NCBI RefSeq assembly: GCF_902491705.1
Contig: NZ_CABUIW010000002.1
Span: forward strand, 44,329 to 108,328
Length of the DNA stretch: 64,000 nt
Direction of reading: 5' to 3'
Origin: an uncultured Lactobacillus sp.
GTDB taxonomy: Bacteria; Bacillota; Bacilli; Lactobacillales; Lactobacillaceae
Shown piece by piece: positions 17,802 through 23,353 of this stretch. The notes beneath the pieces were generated by a model. The model was given only the letters and a program-made list of their open reading frames with translations. It was not told where the DNA came from and searched no databases. Numbering within the stretch: position 1 is the stretch's first letter; each line of letters begins with the position of its first letter. The translations under genes and the position numbers were made by a program.

Positions 17802-19032
17802 GGAACAAATCCCCCTTTCGCATTCTTTGAATAAATTGCATAACGTAAAGCATCAAGCCGGTCGTTATGTCTCACATCATTTTCTTTTAAAGGCTGTCCG
17901 GTATTTTCATCCCAGGCATATTGGTAAATTTCATTCATTAAACCTTGAGAGCAAGATTCAGCAATAAAGAATTTACCTTCGCGCATCTTCTGTGCAACAC
18001 ATTCAATACCAGGCAATACATTCTTGTTGGCATTGATACAGTTGATACCTGCAGCTTGAAACTCATTAACATTATCAGGACGTGCTGAATCAGCATAAAA
18101 AATAAGATTGCGTCCAAACTCATCTTGCAAGTTCTGTGCAATCTTGACCCAATAATTAATAAATTTATGCTTCTTTGTGTAATCTCTTAAAACATAAGTA
18201 TTCCTTTGATCATCATCACCTAGTAATAGAATTGGATTAGGGTGTTCATAACCCCAGTCAACGCCACAGTAATAATGCAAGCCTTGAGGAATCTTATCAT
18301 CATCAATAACCATCGTGTCTTTATTGAAATCCTGATAAACGATGCCTTCGCCTGTTACCCATAAGCCATTAATTGCTCTATCATAAAACATCCCTGAAGG
18401 TGTTTGAGCTTTTAAAGCTTCTACATATTCTGAACTTAAAAAAGTATTATCATCGATAGTAAAATTAAACGATTTGATATGAGCTTTTAGATCACTTGCT
18501 TTGTCAATATAATTAACCTTTAGCCAATGATTAGGATTGTCAGACCTTACGGATTGGTATCACAAATTATTCTTGACCCCTCATAACTGCAACGCTGTAA
18601 TATCTCTTGAAAGACACTTTCAGTCGCTAACGAGCATTCATTTACATACGCTCCCATCGCTGTCAAACCACGAACACTATTTACGCCACGATCTGTCCCA
18701 GTATAGCTAGGAACTATCTCTACGTTCATCAAGTGAAAATGTCCGTGACGATCAGGCTTTAAATCAATACCAAATTGATTACGAATAGAAGAAATAACAT
18801 TATTATAAATGGAATTGCTTGAAAATCCAGCCAAAATATATAATGGTTTTTTTATGTTATCTTTTTTGGCCAATTTTGCTATTCGTCTAATTTCCATAAG
18901 AAACAACCAGTTATCAATGAAAGTTTTACCTGATCTAACGGCTCCATTCAGAATCATTAAACGCCAATCATCATGTAAATAGCTTTGAAATACAGTTTGT
19001 TGTTTTGCTGTAAAAATATCTGATAATACCAA
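17792..19032 (-). pseudogene. Terminase large subunit, broken by an apparent 8-bp insertion
   Basis: The N-terminal part (19032 down to a TAA at 18547-18549) holds the ATPase: Walker A NGAVRSGKTF and a Walker-B-like GAYVNECSLA, ending SRIICDTNP. The remainder, from 18541 to 17792, continues in another frame with DNPNHWLKVNYIDKA and the RNase-H-like nuclease residues (GVDWGYEHPNP, ADSARPDNV). On the minus strand the junction reads AATCC-GTAAGGTC-TGACAATCC; removing the 8 bases restores ...DTNPDNPNHW... in a single 411-codon frame. As read, packaging motor function should be lost. A sequence error at this point cannot be excluded. The RNase-H-like half alone starts only at an internal Met (18391). 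Confidence 0.85.
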
Positions 19033-19052
19033 TCTTAATCACCTTCTTCCAA

Positions 19053-19076
19053 TAAAAAAGACGTTCATTGAACGTC
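19053..19076 (-). terminator. Intrinsic terminator after HNH endonuclease gene
   Basis: Minus strand GACGTTC-AAT-GAACGTC (7 bp) followed by six T. It separates the endonuclease gene from terL (start 19032), so terL expression would depend on read-through. Confidence 0.85.
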
Positions 19077-19086
19077 AATTTTTAAT

Positions 19087-19719
19087 TTATTTAAATTTCC
19101 AAATATATTTACCAGCCGTTTTTTGCTTACCCTTACAACACCTAGCAATATTACTATTATCTATTTTAAGCTTGTGTTTTACTTCTCGCATACTAGGCCA
19201 TTCTTTAATGAAATCACCATTAAGATCAAATTGCAAAACTGGTTTAGACATTTTAGCACCATTTATTCGACCATATTTTTTGCCAATTTTTCCAGTATGT
19301 TCTTTTATTTTTTTATGCCATTCTGGATTTCGACCTCTGGTTTGAATTGCTCTATCCATACACGTACCATAATTAGTGTTGTACTTATATGAACACCATT
19401 CTAAATTTAATACCGCATTATTCTGTTTGTTTTCATCAATATGATTAATACATGGTAGTTTTTTGAGATTTGGTAAAAACGCCTGTGCAACTAGACGATG
19501 AATATGAAGTGGTTTACGATTCGTTTCTTTATATAAAAGAACTTCAAAGTATCCACTGCCATCAATCATTTGTTTTAATATTCTGCCTTTATATAGGCGC
19601 TTTCTTCCAATACTATCAGTAATAGTCCTATCTAAGCTTCTTATTCTGCCAAGATTAGAGACTTGATAAAAGCCCTCATAGCCTTGAATATCTTTCCATA
19701 TTTCTATATTATTAATCAT
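19087..19719 (-). CDS. NUMOD4/HNH/NUMOD1 homing endonuclease, intact
   Basis: A 210-aa free-standing endonuclease lying between terS and terL. Domain order: NUMOD4 (EIWKDIQGYEGFYQVSNLGR, residues ~6-25), HNH_3 core (HIHRLVAQAFLPN then CINHIDENKQNN and LNLEWCSYKYNTNYG, ~72-121), and NUMOD1 (PVLQFDLNGDFIKEWPSMRE, ~160-179) with a helix-turn-helix tail. All catalytic positions expected of HNH_3 (H of HR, the N-H pair, N of NN) are present. It probably cleaves phage DNA lacking the gene and spreads by repair; the target is unknown. The terL lesion lies 500 bp downstream of its stop. Confidence 0.88.
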   Translation of the reverse strand: MINNIEIWKDIQGYEGFYQVSNLGRIRSLDRTITDSIGRKRLYKGRILKQMIDGSGYFEVLLYKETNRKPLHIHRLVAQAFLPNLKKLPCINHIDENKQNNAVLNLEWCSYKYNTNYGTCMDRAIQTRGRNPEWHKKIKEHTGKIGKKYGRINGAKMSKPVLQFDLNGDFIKEWPSMREVKHKLKIDNSNIARCCKGKQKTAGKYIWKFK

Positions 19720-19747
19720 GTGATTATAACCTTTATATGATTACCAT

Positions 19748-19785
19748 GCTCTAGAGTGTTACCAGCACTGCTAGAGCTTTTTGTT
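19748..19785 (+). terminator. Terminator-like hairpin upstream of HNH gene (plus orientation)
   Basis: GCTCTAG/CTAGAGC 7-bp stem with an inner AGTG/CACT pair, followed by TTTTTGTTT on the plus strand. No plus-strand gene enters here. With the terminator at 19053 it brackets the endonuclease gene, as if marking cassette edges. Confidence 0.5.
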
Positions 19786-19829
19786 TACAACGATATTATA
19801 TCATCGAACCGAAGCAAATTATTGATATA

Positions 19830-20333
19830 TCAACTTTTCTTTTTGCTTTCTTTGTCACTTTCCTTTGTTAAGGTATCCAGCATCTTATCAAGTAGCTGCT
19901 CCATATCTTGCCCATTGTCTTCCATTGCTTTAGCTCTAGCTTCAGCAACACGAGCATCAGCATTAGCTTTACGAATTCTAGCAGCATCTAATTCTGGAGT
20001 ACCATTATCTGATAACAAATTAGCGTGTTTTAAAACGGTTTGAATAGCTTGAAGCTTAACCATCGCTGGTGTTTTAGAATGATTAATTAATTGAGATAAA
20101 CTAGCCACCGCATCAGGCAATAAATGATTTAAAGCATAGATTGAATAATCAATTCTAGCTTGTTGAAATTCTTCGTTATTTTTCCAGTTCTCAATAGTAT
20201 TAATATGACAATCAATTTCTTGTGAAATAGATTTTAAAGTAGCACCTTCGAAAAGCCGAATTACCGCTATTTTCTTCTTTTTTGTAAGTCTATCAAAAGC
20301 CGAATCTTTACCAGCTTTTATTATACTTTTCAC
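19830..20333 (-). CDS. Terminase small subunit
   Basis: A 167-aa protein in the terS position. An N-terminal helix-turn-helix-like segment (RLFEGATLKSISQEIDCHIN, ~28-47, followed by TIENWKNNEEF) would bind the packaging site; then helices HLLPDAVASLSQLINHSKTP and TVLKHANLL, typical of terminase_2/YqaS-type subunits. The C-terminus is acidic then basic (TKESDKESKKKS). It recruits viral DNA to the large subunit. The region just upstream is structured RNA, not a simple promoter. Confidence 0.82.
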   Translation of the reverse strand: MKSIIKAGKDSAFDRLTKKKKIAVIRLFEGATLKSISQEIDCHINTIENWKNNEEFQQARIDYSIYALNHLLPDAVASLSQLINHSKTPAMVKLQAIQTVLKHANLLSDNGTPELDAARIRKANADARVAEARAKAMEDNGQDMEQLLDKMLDTLTKESDKESKKKS

Positions 20334-20361
20334 ATTATCTCACCCCCGCCTTTAGAGTAAA

Positions 20362-20384
20362 TAAAAAAGCCAGCTTTGCTGACT
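20362..20384 (-). terminator. Intrinsic terminator between tRNA-like cluster and terS
   Basis: Minus strand AGTCAGC-AAA-GCTGGCT, a 7-bp stem with one G-T pair, followed by TTTTTT. It ends a transcript that would include the tRNA-like cluster, 30 bp before the terS start. Confidence 0.85.
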
Positions 20385-20396
20385 TAAAAATATTTA

Positions 20397-20457
20397 AACC
20401 TAGGATGGACTTGCACCATCATCGCTGACTGTTTTTTTCTAATTAAACTACTAGGCC
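20397..20457 (-). ncRNA. tRNA-like element A (61 nt, no anticodon arm)
   Basis: Acceptor GGCCTAG/CTAGGTT (7 pairs, two G-T), D-arm GTTT/AAAC with a 10-nt loop lacking GG, and T-arm GATGG-TGCAAGT-CCATC with a perfect 5-bp stem. Only about 10 nt remain where the anticodon arm and variable loop should be. The T-loop begins TGC, not TTC. It could not decode; either a decayed tRNA or a tRNA mimic. Confidence 0.5.
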
Positions 20458-20481
20458 CTTAATTCCGTATTAAGAATTAAA

Positions 20482-20565
20482 TGGTAGTTAAAGGATTTGC
20501 ACCTATGAAGCCTTACGGCAACAGTTTTACAGACTGCTAGCTTTGACTGCTTGCATAAACTACCA
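20482..20565 (-). tRNA. tRNA-Tyr(GTA)-like element B, class II, atypical T-loop
   Basis: 84 nt. Acceptor TGGTAGT/ACTACCA is a perfect 7 bp (8 with the next pair). Anticodon arm GCAGT-CTGTAAA-ACTGT has T33 and anticodon GTA (Tyr). A long variable arm GCC-GTAA-GGC is present, as bacterial tRNA-Tyr requires. The T-arm ATAGG-TGCAAAT-CCTTT has G at the position of the invariant Psi55, and the D-loop region AGTCAAA lacks the invariant GG, so normal D/T-loop docking would be weak. Closest to a real tRNA among the cluster; CCA is not encoded. Confidence 0.6.
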
Positions 20566-20571
20566 GGTATA

Positions 20572-20643
20572 GGACACATCGGAATCGAACCGATAAGAGA
20601 ATCATTGGGCATTTAATTCTCACGCAGTGATCACCATATGTCC
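20572..20643 (-). tRNA. tRNA-like element C, possible Gly(GCC), extended anticodon stem
   Basis: 72 nt, only 6 nt from element B. Acceptor GGACAT/GTGTCC (6 bp, one G-T) and a canonical T-arm ATCGG-TTCGATT-CCGAT. The anticodon-like loop ATGCCCA has T33 and GCC (Gly), but its stem runs on to about 9 bp (GAGAATTAA/ATGATTCTC with one mismatch) and consumes the D-arm; GTGATCAC is the only D-like hairpin. Total length fits a tRNA. Decoding ability is doubtful. Confidence 0.5.
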
Positions 20644-20673
20644 AGCTCACCATTGGCTGGCTGTGTCCTGGAA

Positions 20674-20694
20674 TGGTGTGCCATAAGCACACCA
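20674..20694 (-). other. Strong hairpin inside the tRNA-like cluster
   Basis: TGGTGTGC-TTATG-GCACACCA on the minus strand, a perfect 8-bp stem with a 5-nt loop and no T-run. The stretch 20644-20757 has another nested hairpin (CCTC..CCGT-TTTT-ACGG..GAGG, minus strand) but no convincing tRNA. It may be part of a structured RNA or a packaging (pac/cos) element. Confidence 0.5.
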
Positions 20695-20757
20695 ACAATG
20701 TTTACGCTCTGCTGCTCGCCTCAGTACCGTAAAAACGGGAGGGTCGTCGCAAGCTAT

Positions 20758-20836
20758 GCACAAGGCTGGACTTACACCAGCACCACCGCAACTAAAAGTC
20801 GGACGTGTCTTTTTACTCACTTGAGTTTTCATGTGC
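20758..20836 (-). ncRNA. tRNA-like element E
   Basis: 79 nt. Acceptor GCACATG/CTTGTGC (6 of 7 pairs), D-like arm ACTC-AAGT-GAGT, a stem AAAAG/CTTTT where the anticodon arm belongs (loop ACACGTCCGA, too long for a standard 7-nt loop), and a perfect T-arm GCTGG-TGTAAGT-CCAGC. The T-loop again starts TG. Confidence 0.42.
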
Positions 20837-20894
20837 GCCACTGAATATTTAAAACGAAGGTGCAACTTATTTAATGACGCTTGCTAACGTCACT

Positions 20895-20994
20895 AAGGAT
20901 GATACAGGATTTCCACCTGCCCCGTGTACACATCGGTTATAGTCAAAAGAACTTCAATTCGTTACTAAAAAATATTCGTACAAATATCATCCTT
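20895..20994 (-). ncRNA. tRNA-like element D, long terminal stem
   Basis: Ends pair as a perfect 10-bp helix (AAGGATGATA/TATCATCCTT), with a T-arm GCAGG-TGGAAAT-CCTGT directly inside the 3' strand and a variable-arm-like CCG...CGG hairpin. About 95-100 nt overall, class II length. I cannot place an unambiguous anticodon. The T-loop begins TGG. It is the first element after the late promoter. Confidence 0.42.
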
Positions 20995-21059
20995 GAAGAA
21001 AAATAAATTGTTATTTATCGAAATCTTTGGGGAGGTATTTCCTTAATTTTTTCGACAAT

Positions 21060-21088
21060 AATATAATAACGTGATTTCACTCCGTACA
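21060..21088 (-). promoter_or_regulatory. Candidate late-operon promoter
   Basis: Minus-strand -10 TATATT (21060-21065) with a 17-bp spacer to TGTACG (21083-21088), a poor -35 that coincides with one CGTAC operator repeat. This suggests an activator-dependent promoter, plausibly driven by the ArpU protein encoded just upstream, for the tRNA-like cluster and the late genes. Confidence 0.5.
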
Positions 21089-21142
21089 GAATACGTACTT
21101 AATTCGTACATCGTACATCTGTCCAAATTCCGTCAAGCGTAC
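21083..21142. promoter_or_regulatory. Iterated CGTAC motif, candidate ArpU operator
   Basis: CGTAC begins at 21083, 21094, 21105, 21112 and 21138 (plus strand), with a further copy at 20977. The first three are exactly 11 bp apart, one helical turn, putting them on one face of the DNA. The fuller consensus is about TTCGTACA. The array covers the likely -35 region of the late promoter and the end of the arpU-like gene. Confidence 0.6.
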
Positions 21143-21573
21143 GCAAGTAATCTTATGACTTTATCACAATGATTTTTTATCTGCCATCCTTCAAAAGAAT
21201 AGGCAAAAGTAAGTAATGCTCTTTTTCTATAAGCCGCAAAGGAGGTATGTTCTCTATAAACAAGTGGTTGAATATCAACCCATCTTTGACGCTTAATGTA
21301 TAAGCCTATTAATATTTTTTGAGAAACAGGATCCACACCATGATATAGAGCATCATGGACTGATTTAACAACGTTCTGTGCATCTAAGCCGTTAATTAAC
21401 TTAGTTTCAATACCATTAGCTTTACTTGAACTGTAATTCTCTTCAAAACTAGGTGATGACAAATCAACCATTCGGCTACCACTCATAAGAACAATTCTTT
21501 CTAGATCATCTTTGAAAAAGTTGCTTACATTATCATACGTTTTAACAGCATCAATTTTAGGTACTAACTCCAC
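21133..21573 (-). CDS. ArpU/RinA-type late gene transcriptional regulator
   Basis: A 146-aa protein at the early/late boundary. It has the ArpU-family layout: central VSQKILIGLYIKRQRWVDIQ (~93-112, loosely like a sigma-type region 4) and C-terminal HTSFAAYRKRALLTFAYSFE. ArpU-family proteins control late/packaging transcription in phages of lactobacilli and enterococci. The CGTAC repeats and an activator-type promoter lie right behind its stop, so they are its natural target (inference). Ribosome site ATGGAGTG precedes the start. Confidence 0.8.
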   Translation of the reverse strand: MELVPKIDAVKTYDNVSNFFKDDLERIVLMSGSRMVDLSSPSFEENYSSSKANGIETKLINGLDAQNVVKSVHDALYHGVDPVSQKILIGLYIKRQRWVDIQPLVYREHTSFAAYRKRALLTFAYSFEGWQIKNHCDKVIRLLAYA

Positions 21574-21588
21574 ATAATCACTCCATAT

Positions 21589-21705
21589 TTATATATCTAA
21601 ATATTCCTTGATTGCTTTTGAAGCTATAACTGAAATAGGTTCATTAATCTTTTTACAATATTTAGCCAATTCATCAAAAACTGGCGTATCAATTATAATT
21701 TTCAT
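21589..21705 (-). CDS. Small ribbon-helix-helix-like protein, 38 aa
   Basis: Sequence MKIIIDTPVFDELAKYCKKI followed by NEPISVIASKAIKEYLDI. A short beta strand plus two amphipathic helices is the ribbon-helix-helix pattern (MetJ/Arc class). It lies 15 bp before the ArpU gene start, so the two are probably co-expressed; a co-regulator of late transcription is possible but unproven. A GAAAGGATGATGAA-type ribosome site precedes it. Confidence 0.6.
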   Translation of the reverse strand: MKIIIDTPVFDELAKYCKKINEPISVIASKAIKEYLDI

Positions 21706-21709
21706 TTCA

Positions 21710-22261
21710 TCATCCTTTCCATGCTTCATTCAGCCATGAATCAATACCATGTTTAACATACACAATAGATCTTCTAATAGCATATGTGCAGTCATCAGGC
21801 AAATCGCCCCAATAAAAAGATACTTCTGAAATTTCATAGCCCAATTTAGGGATTAAATCAAAGATAGTTTTGGAATTAAAGCTATTAGAAATTTTTGCAA
21901 TTCTAGTCATGCCCTTAACATAAGTAGTATAAAAATTTGGTTGACCATCTTTAGTTAATTTATATTTAAAGAGAGGCTTATATGTTAAACCGTAAAATTC
22001 TTTAACGCGTTGTACAACCGGTTGCCTTACACGTAGCTTCTCATAAATCACATGTGCAGGATAGCCATATTCCAGCAGTCTTTTAATCTTCAAATCAGTA
22101 TCATCTGGTTCAAAAATCTTAACATCTCTTTGATCAATCGCTAATAAATTTCGTGCCTTAATTAAATTAGGATCATTTTCAGGAGTTTTACTAATTGAAC
22201 CATATTGAAGTTCAGCCTTACGAATATAAATTAATGCCTGTTGATATTTAGTTAAAGCCAT
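21710..22261 (-). CDS. Phage protein of unknown function, 183 aa
   Basis: Begins MALTKYQQALIYIRKAELQY. The centre, LEYGYPAHVIYEKLRVRQPV then VQRVKEFYGL (~63-92), reads like a helix-turn-helix, suggesting DNA binding. The C-terminal half (FYWGDLPDDCTYAIRRSIVY) is mixed. It sits between the replication genes and the ArpU module, where lactobacillal phages often carry unassigned regulators. I do not recognise a named family. Confidence 0.6.
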   Translation of the reverse strand: MALTKYQQALIYIRKAELQYGSISKTPENDPNLIKARNLLAIDQRDVKIFEPDDTDLKIKRLLEYGYPAHVIYEKLRVRQPVVQRVKEFYGLTYKPLFKYKLTKDGQPNFYTTYVKGMTRIAKISNSFNSKTIFDLIPKLGYEISEVSFYWGDLPDDCTYAIRRSIVYVKHGIDSWLNEAWKG

Positions 22262-22275
22262 ATCCTATACCTTTA

Positions 22276-22536
22276 CTAATTTCCATAAATAACCATAGGA
22301 ATAAAAGTTTGTGCTACTAATCTTTGAATTTCAACATCTTTACTGTTCCTATTTCCGTCATACAAGCAAACATGTAAATACCCATGTTGATTCAAGCGCG
22401 GTTTTAAAATTTGTTCTTTCTTATTAGCATAAGTAAAACCGTTCCATCTTTTACGAGACAAACTCTTTATTCTTCCTAGATTAGATACTTGATATTTTCC
22501 TTCGTATCCAACAATATCTTTCCAAATCTCATCCAT
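22276..22536 (-). pseudogene. HNH endonuclease remnant, N-terminal NUMOD4 part
   Basis: 86 codons: NUMOD4 motif EIWKDIVGYEGKYQVSNLGR (residues ~3-22), a linker, and the first half of HNH_3 (VEIQRLVAQTFIP) before the reading frame ends in an unrelated MVIYGN. The catalytic N-H-I-D segment is absent, so it should be inactive. It is a sequence cousin of the intact gene at 19087-19719. The start overlaps the VRR-NUC stop by one base. Confidence 0.75.
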
Positions 22537-23027
22537 TAATTTTCACCTCTATAATCATCATATCCGTATCCAACTAATGAACCATCCACAATCATTAATG
22601 CATCTTTAACGCTTCGTGCAATTCCATGAATTACATTATGAGATTGAAGCATTTCATGAAAGCGTATTTGATCCGGTCTAGGTTTACCTGTTTTAGATTT
22701 AACCTCAATGTAAAACACTTGATTATCTACCCAACGCCAGCCATATAAATCAGGATGCCCCTGAGGCAATCCCGTATCAAAACATCTATGATCAATTGTT
22801 TGAACTTTGCCTACATTGGTTCTAAAAGCATTACATTTATGTTGAGATAGAGCCACCAGGATCTCTTTTTGAATTTCATGTTCTTCACTAGCCATTAAAG
22901 TACCACCTATTTCTTGATTAGCATCAGTATTTTTACTCTCTTCATTATCTGGAAGCAGTTCTGTTTGACTAGCTTCCAAATTAACCATTACTGATCCTTC
23001 ACTTTTAAATTTATCTAGATTTTTCAT
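22536..23027 (-). CDS. VRR-NUC domain nuclease
   Basis: I chose Met at 23027 (MKNLDKFKSEGSVMVNLEAS) because TGAGGT lies 7 bp upstream; upstream in-frame codons cross a palindrome. The C-terminal ~115 residues form a VRR-NUC fold: SEEHEIQKEILVALSQHKCN, the active-site set LPQGHPDLYG and FYIEVKSKTGKPRPDQ, typical PD-(D/E)xK. Such stand-alone nucleases accompany phage replication helicases and may resolve branched DNA. The region of ~65 residues before the domain is low-complexity and acidic. Confidence 0.85.
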   Translation of the reverse strand: MKNLDKFKSEGSVMVNLEASQTELLPDNEESKNTDANQEIGGTLMASEEHEIQKEILVALSQHKCNAFRTNVGKVQTIDHRCFDTGLPQGHPDLYGWRWVDNQVFYIEVKSKTGKPRPDQIRFHEMLQSHNVIHGIARSVKDALMIVDGSLVGYGYDDYRGEN

Positions 23028-23076
23028 ATTTTTTACCTCAAAAATGTAAAGAATTGTAATGAACTGTAAGGTCCAT

Positions 23077-23098
23077 AAACGTTGATATATCAACGTTT
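23077..23098. repeat. Perfect palindrome with TTGATATATCAA core
   Basis: A 22-bp perfect palindrome between the candidate origin and the VRR-NUC gene; core TTGATATATCAA at 23082-23093. The same core is at 19822-19833, and a close copy (TTGATATATCAG) at 36748-36759 outside the prophage. Confidence 0.7.
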
Positions 23099-23099
23099 C

Positions 23100-23353
23100 T
23101 TTAGATTCTTACATCCTTACACTATTTTTCAACTTATTAATATAATACAGGTACTATAAATAAAAATATAATTCTTATATTTTTATTTATAGTGTAAGAT
23201 GTAAGGTATCTTATATAATCCCTTGGGAGAGTAGGACTCAGCCCCCTTACAATCCTTACATTTTTCTCACATTTTCGCCCTAAGTCTTACTCCCCCAACA
23301 GTTTAGACCGTAAGAAATTTGGGCGTTTCCATGTTGCTTTATAGCCTTGAGCT
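23100..23353. other. Candidate phage replication origin (iterons plus AT-rich inverted repeat)
   Basis: This 250-bp gene-free stretch holds three pairs of CTTACA/TGTAAG hexamers: 23108 and 23116, 23193 and 23200 (inverted), 23246 and 23255, with 7-9 bp spacing inside each pair. Between the first two pairs is a perfect 18-bp inverted repeat (23154-23171 and 23175-23192, 3-bp loop) made entirely of A/T except its ends. It lies right after the Prim-Pol and VirE helicase genes, the usual place for an origin in related phages. Function is inferred. Confidence 0.5.

Noticed and set aside
17938..18141. Second-frame ORF within the terL C-terminal half
   Set aside because: Terminase nuclease motifs are in the other frame; this one has no start signal.
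18541..18560. Translational bypass (T4 gene 60 style) to rescue terL
   Set aside because: AAT codons flank the gap, but there is no take-off hairpin or nascent-peptide signal I can recognise; a mutation is the simpler view.
19087..19719. Group I intron around the HNH gene
   Set aside because: terS and terL are separate genes with their own ends; the endonuclease sits between them, not inside a split gene, and no intron core was recognised.
20638..20865. Open frames of ~70 codons on both strands over the tRNA-like region
   Set aside because: No ribosome sites, odd composition rich in Cys/His, and they cross several stable RNA hairpins; they are better explained by structured RNA.
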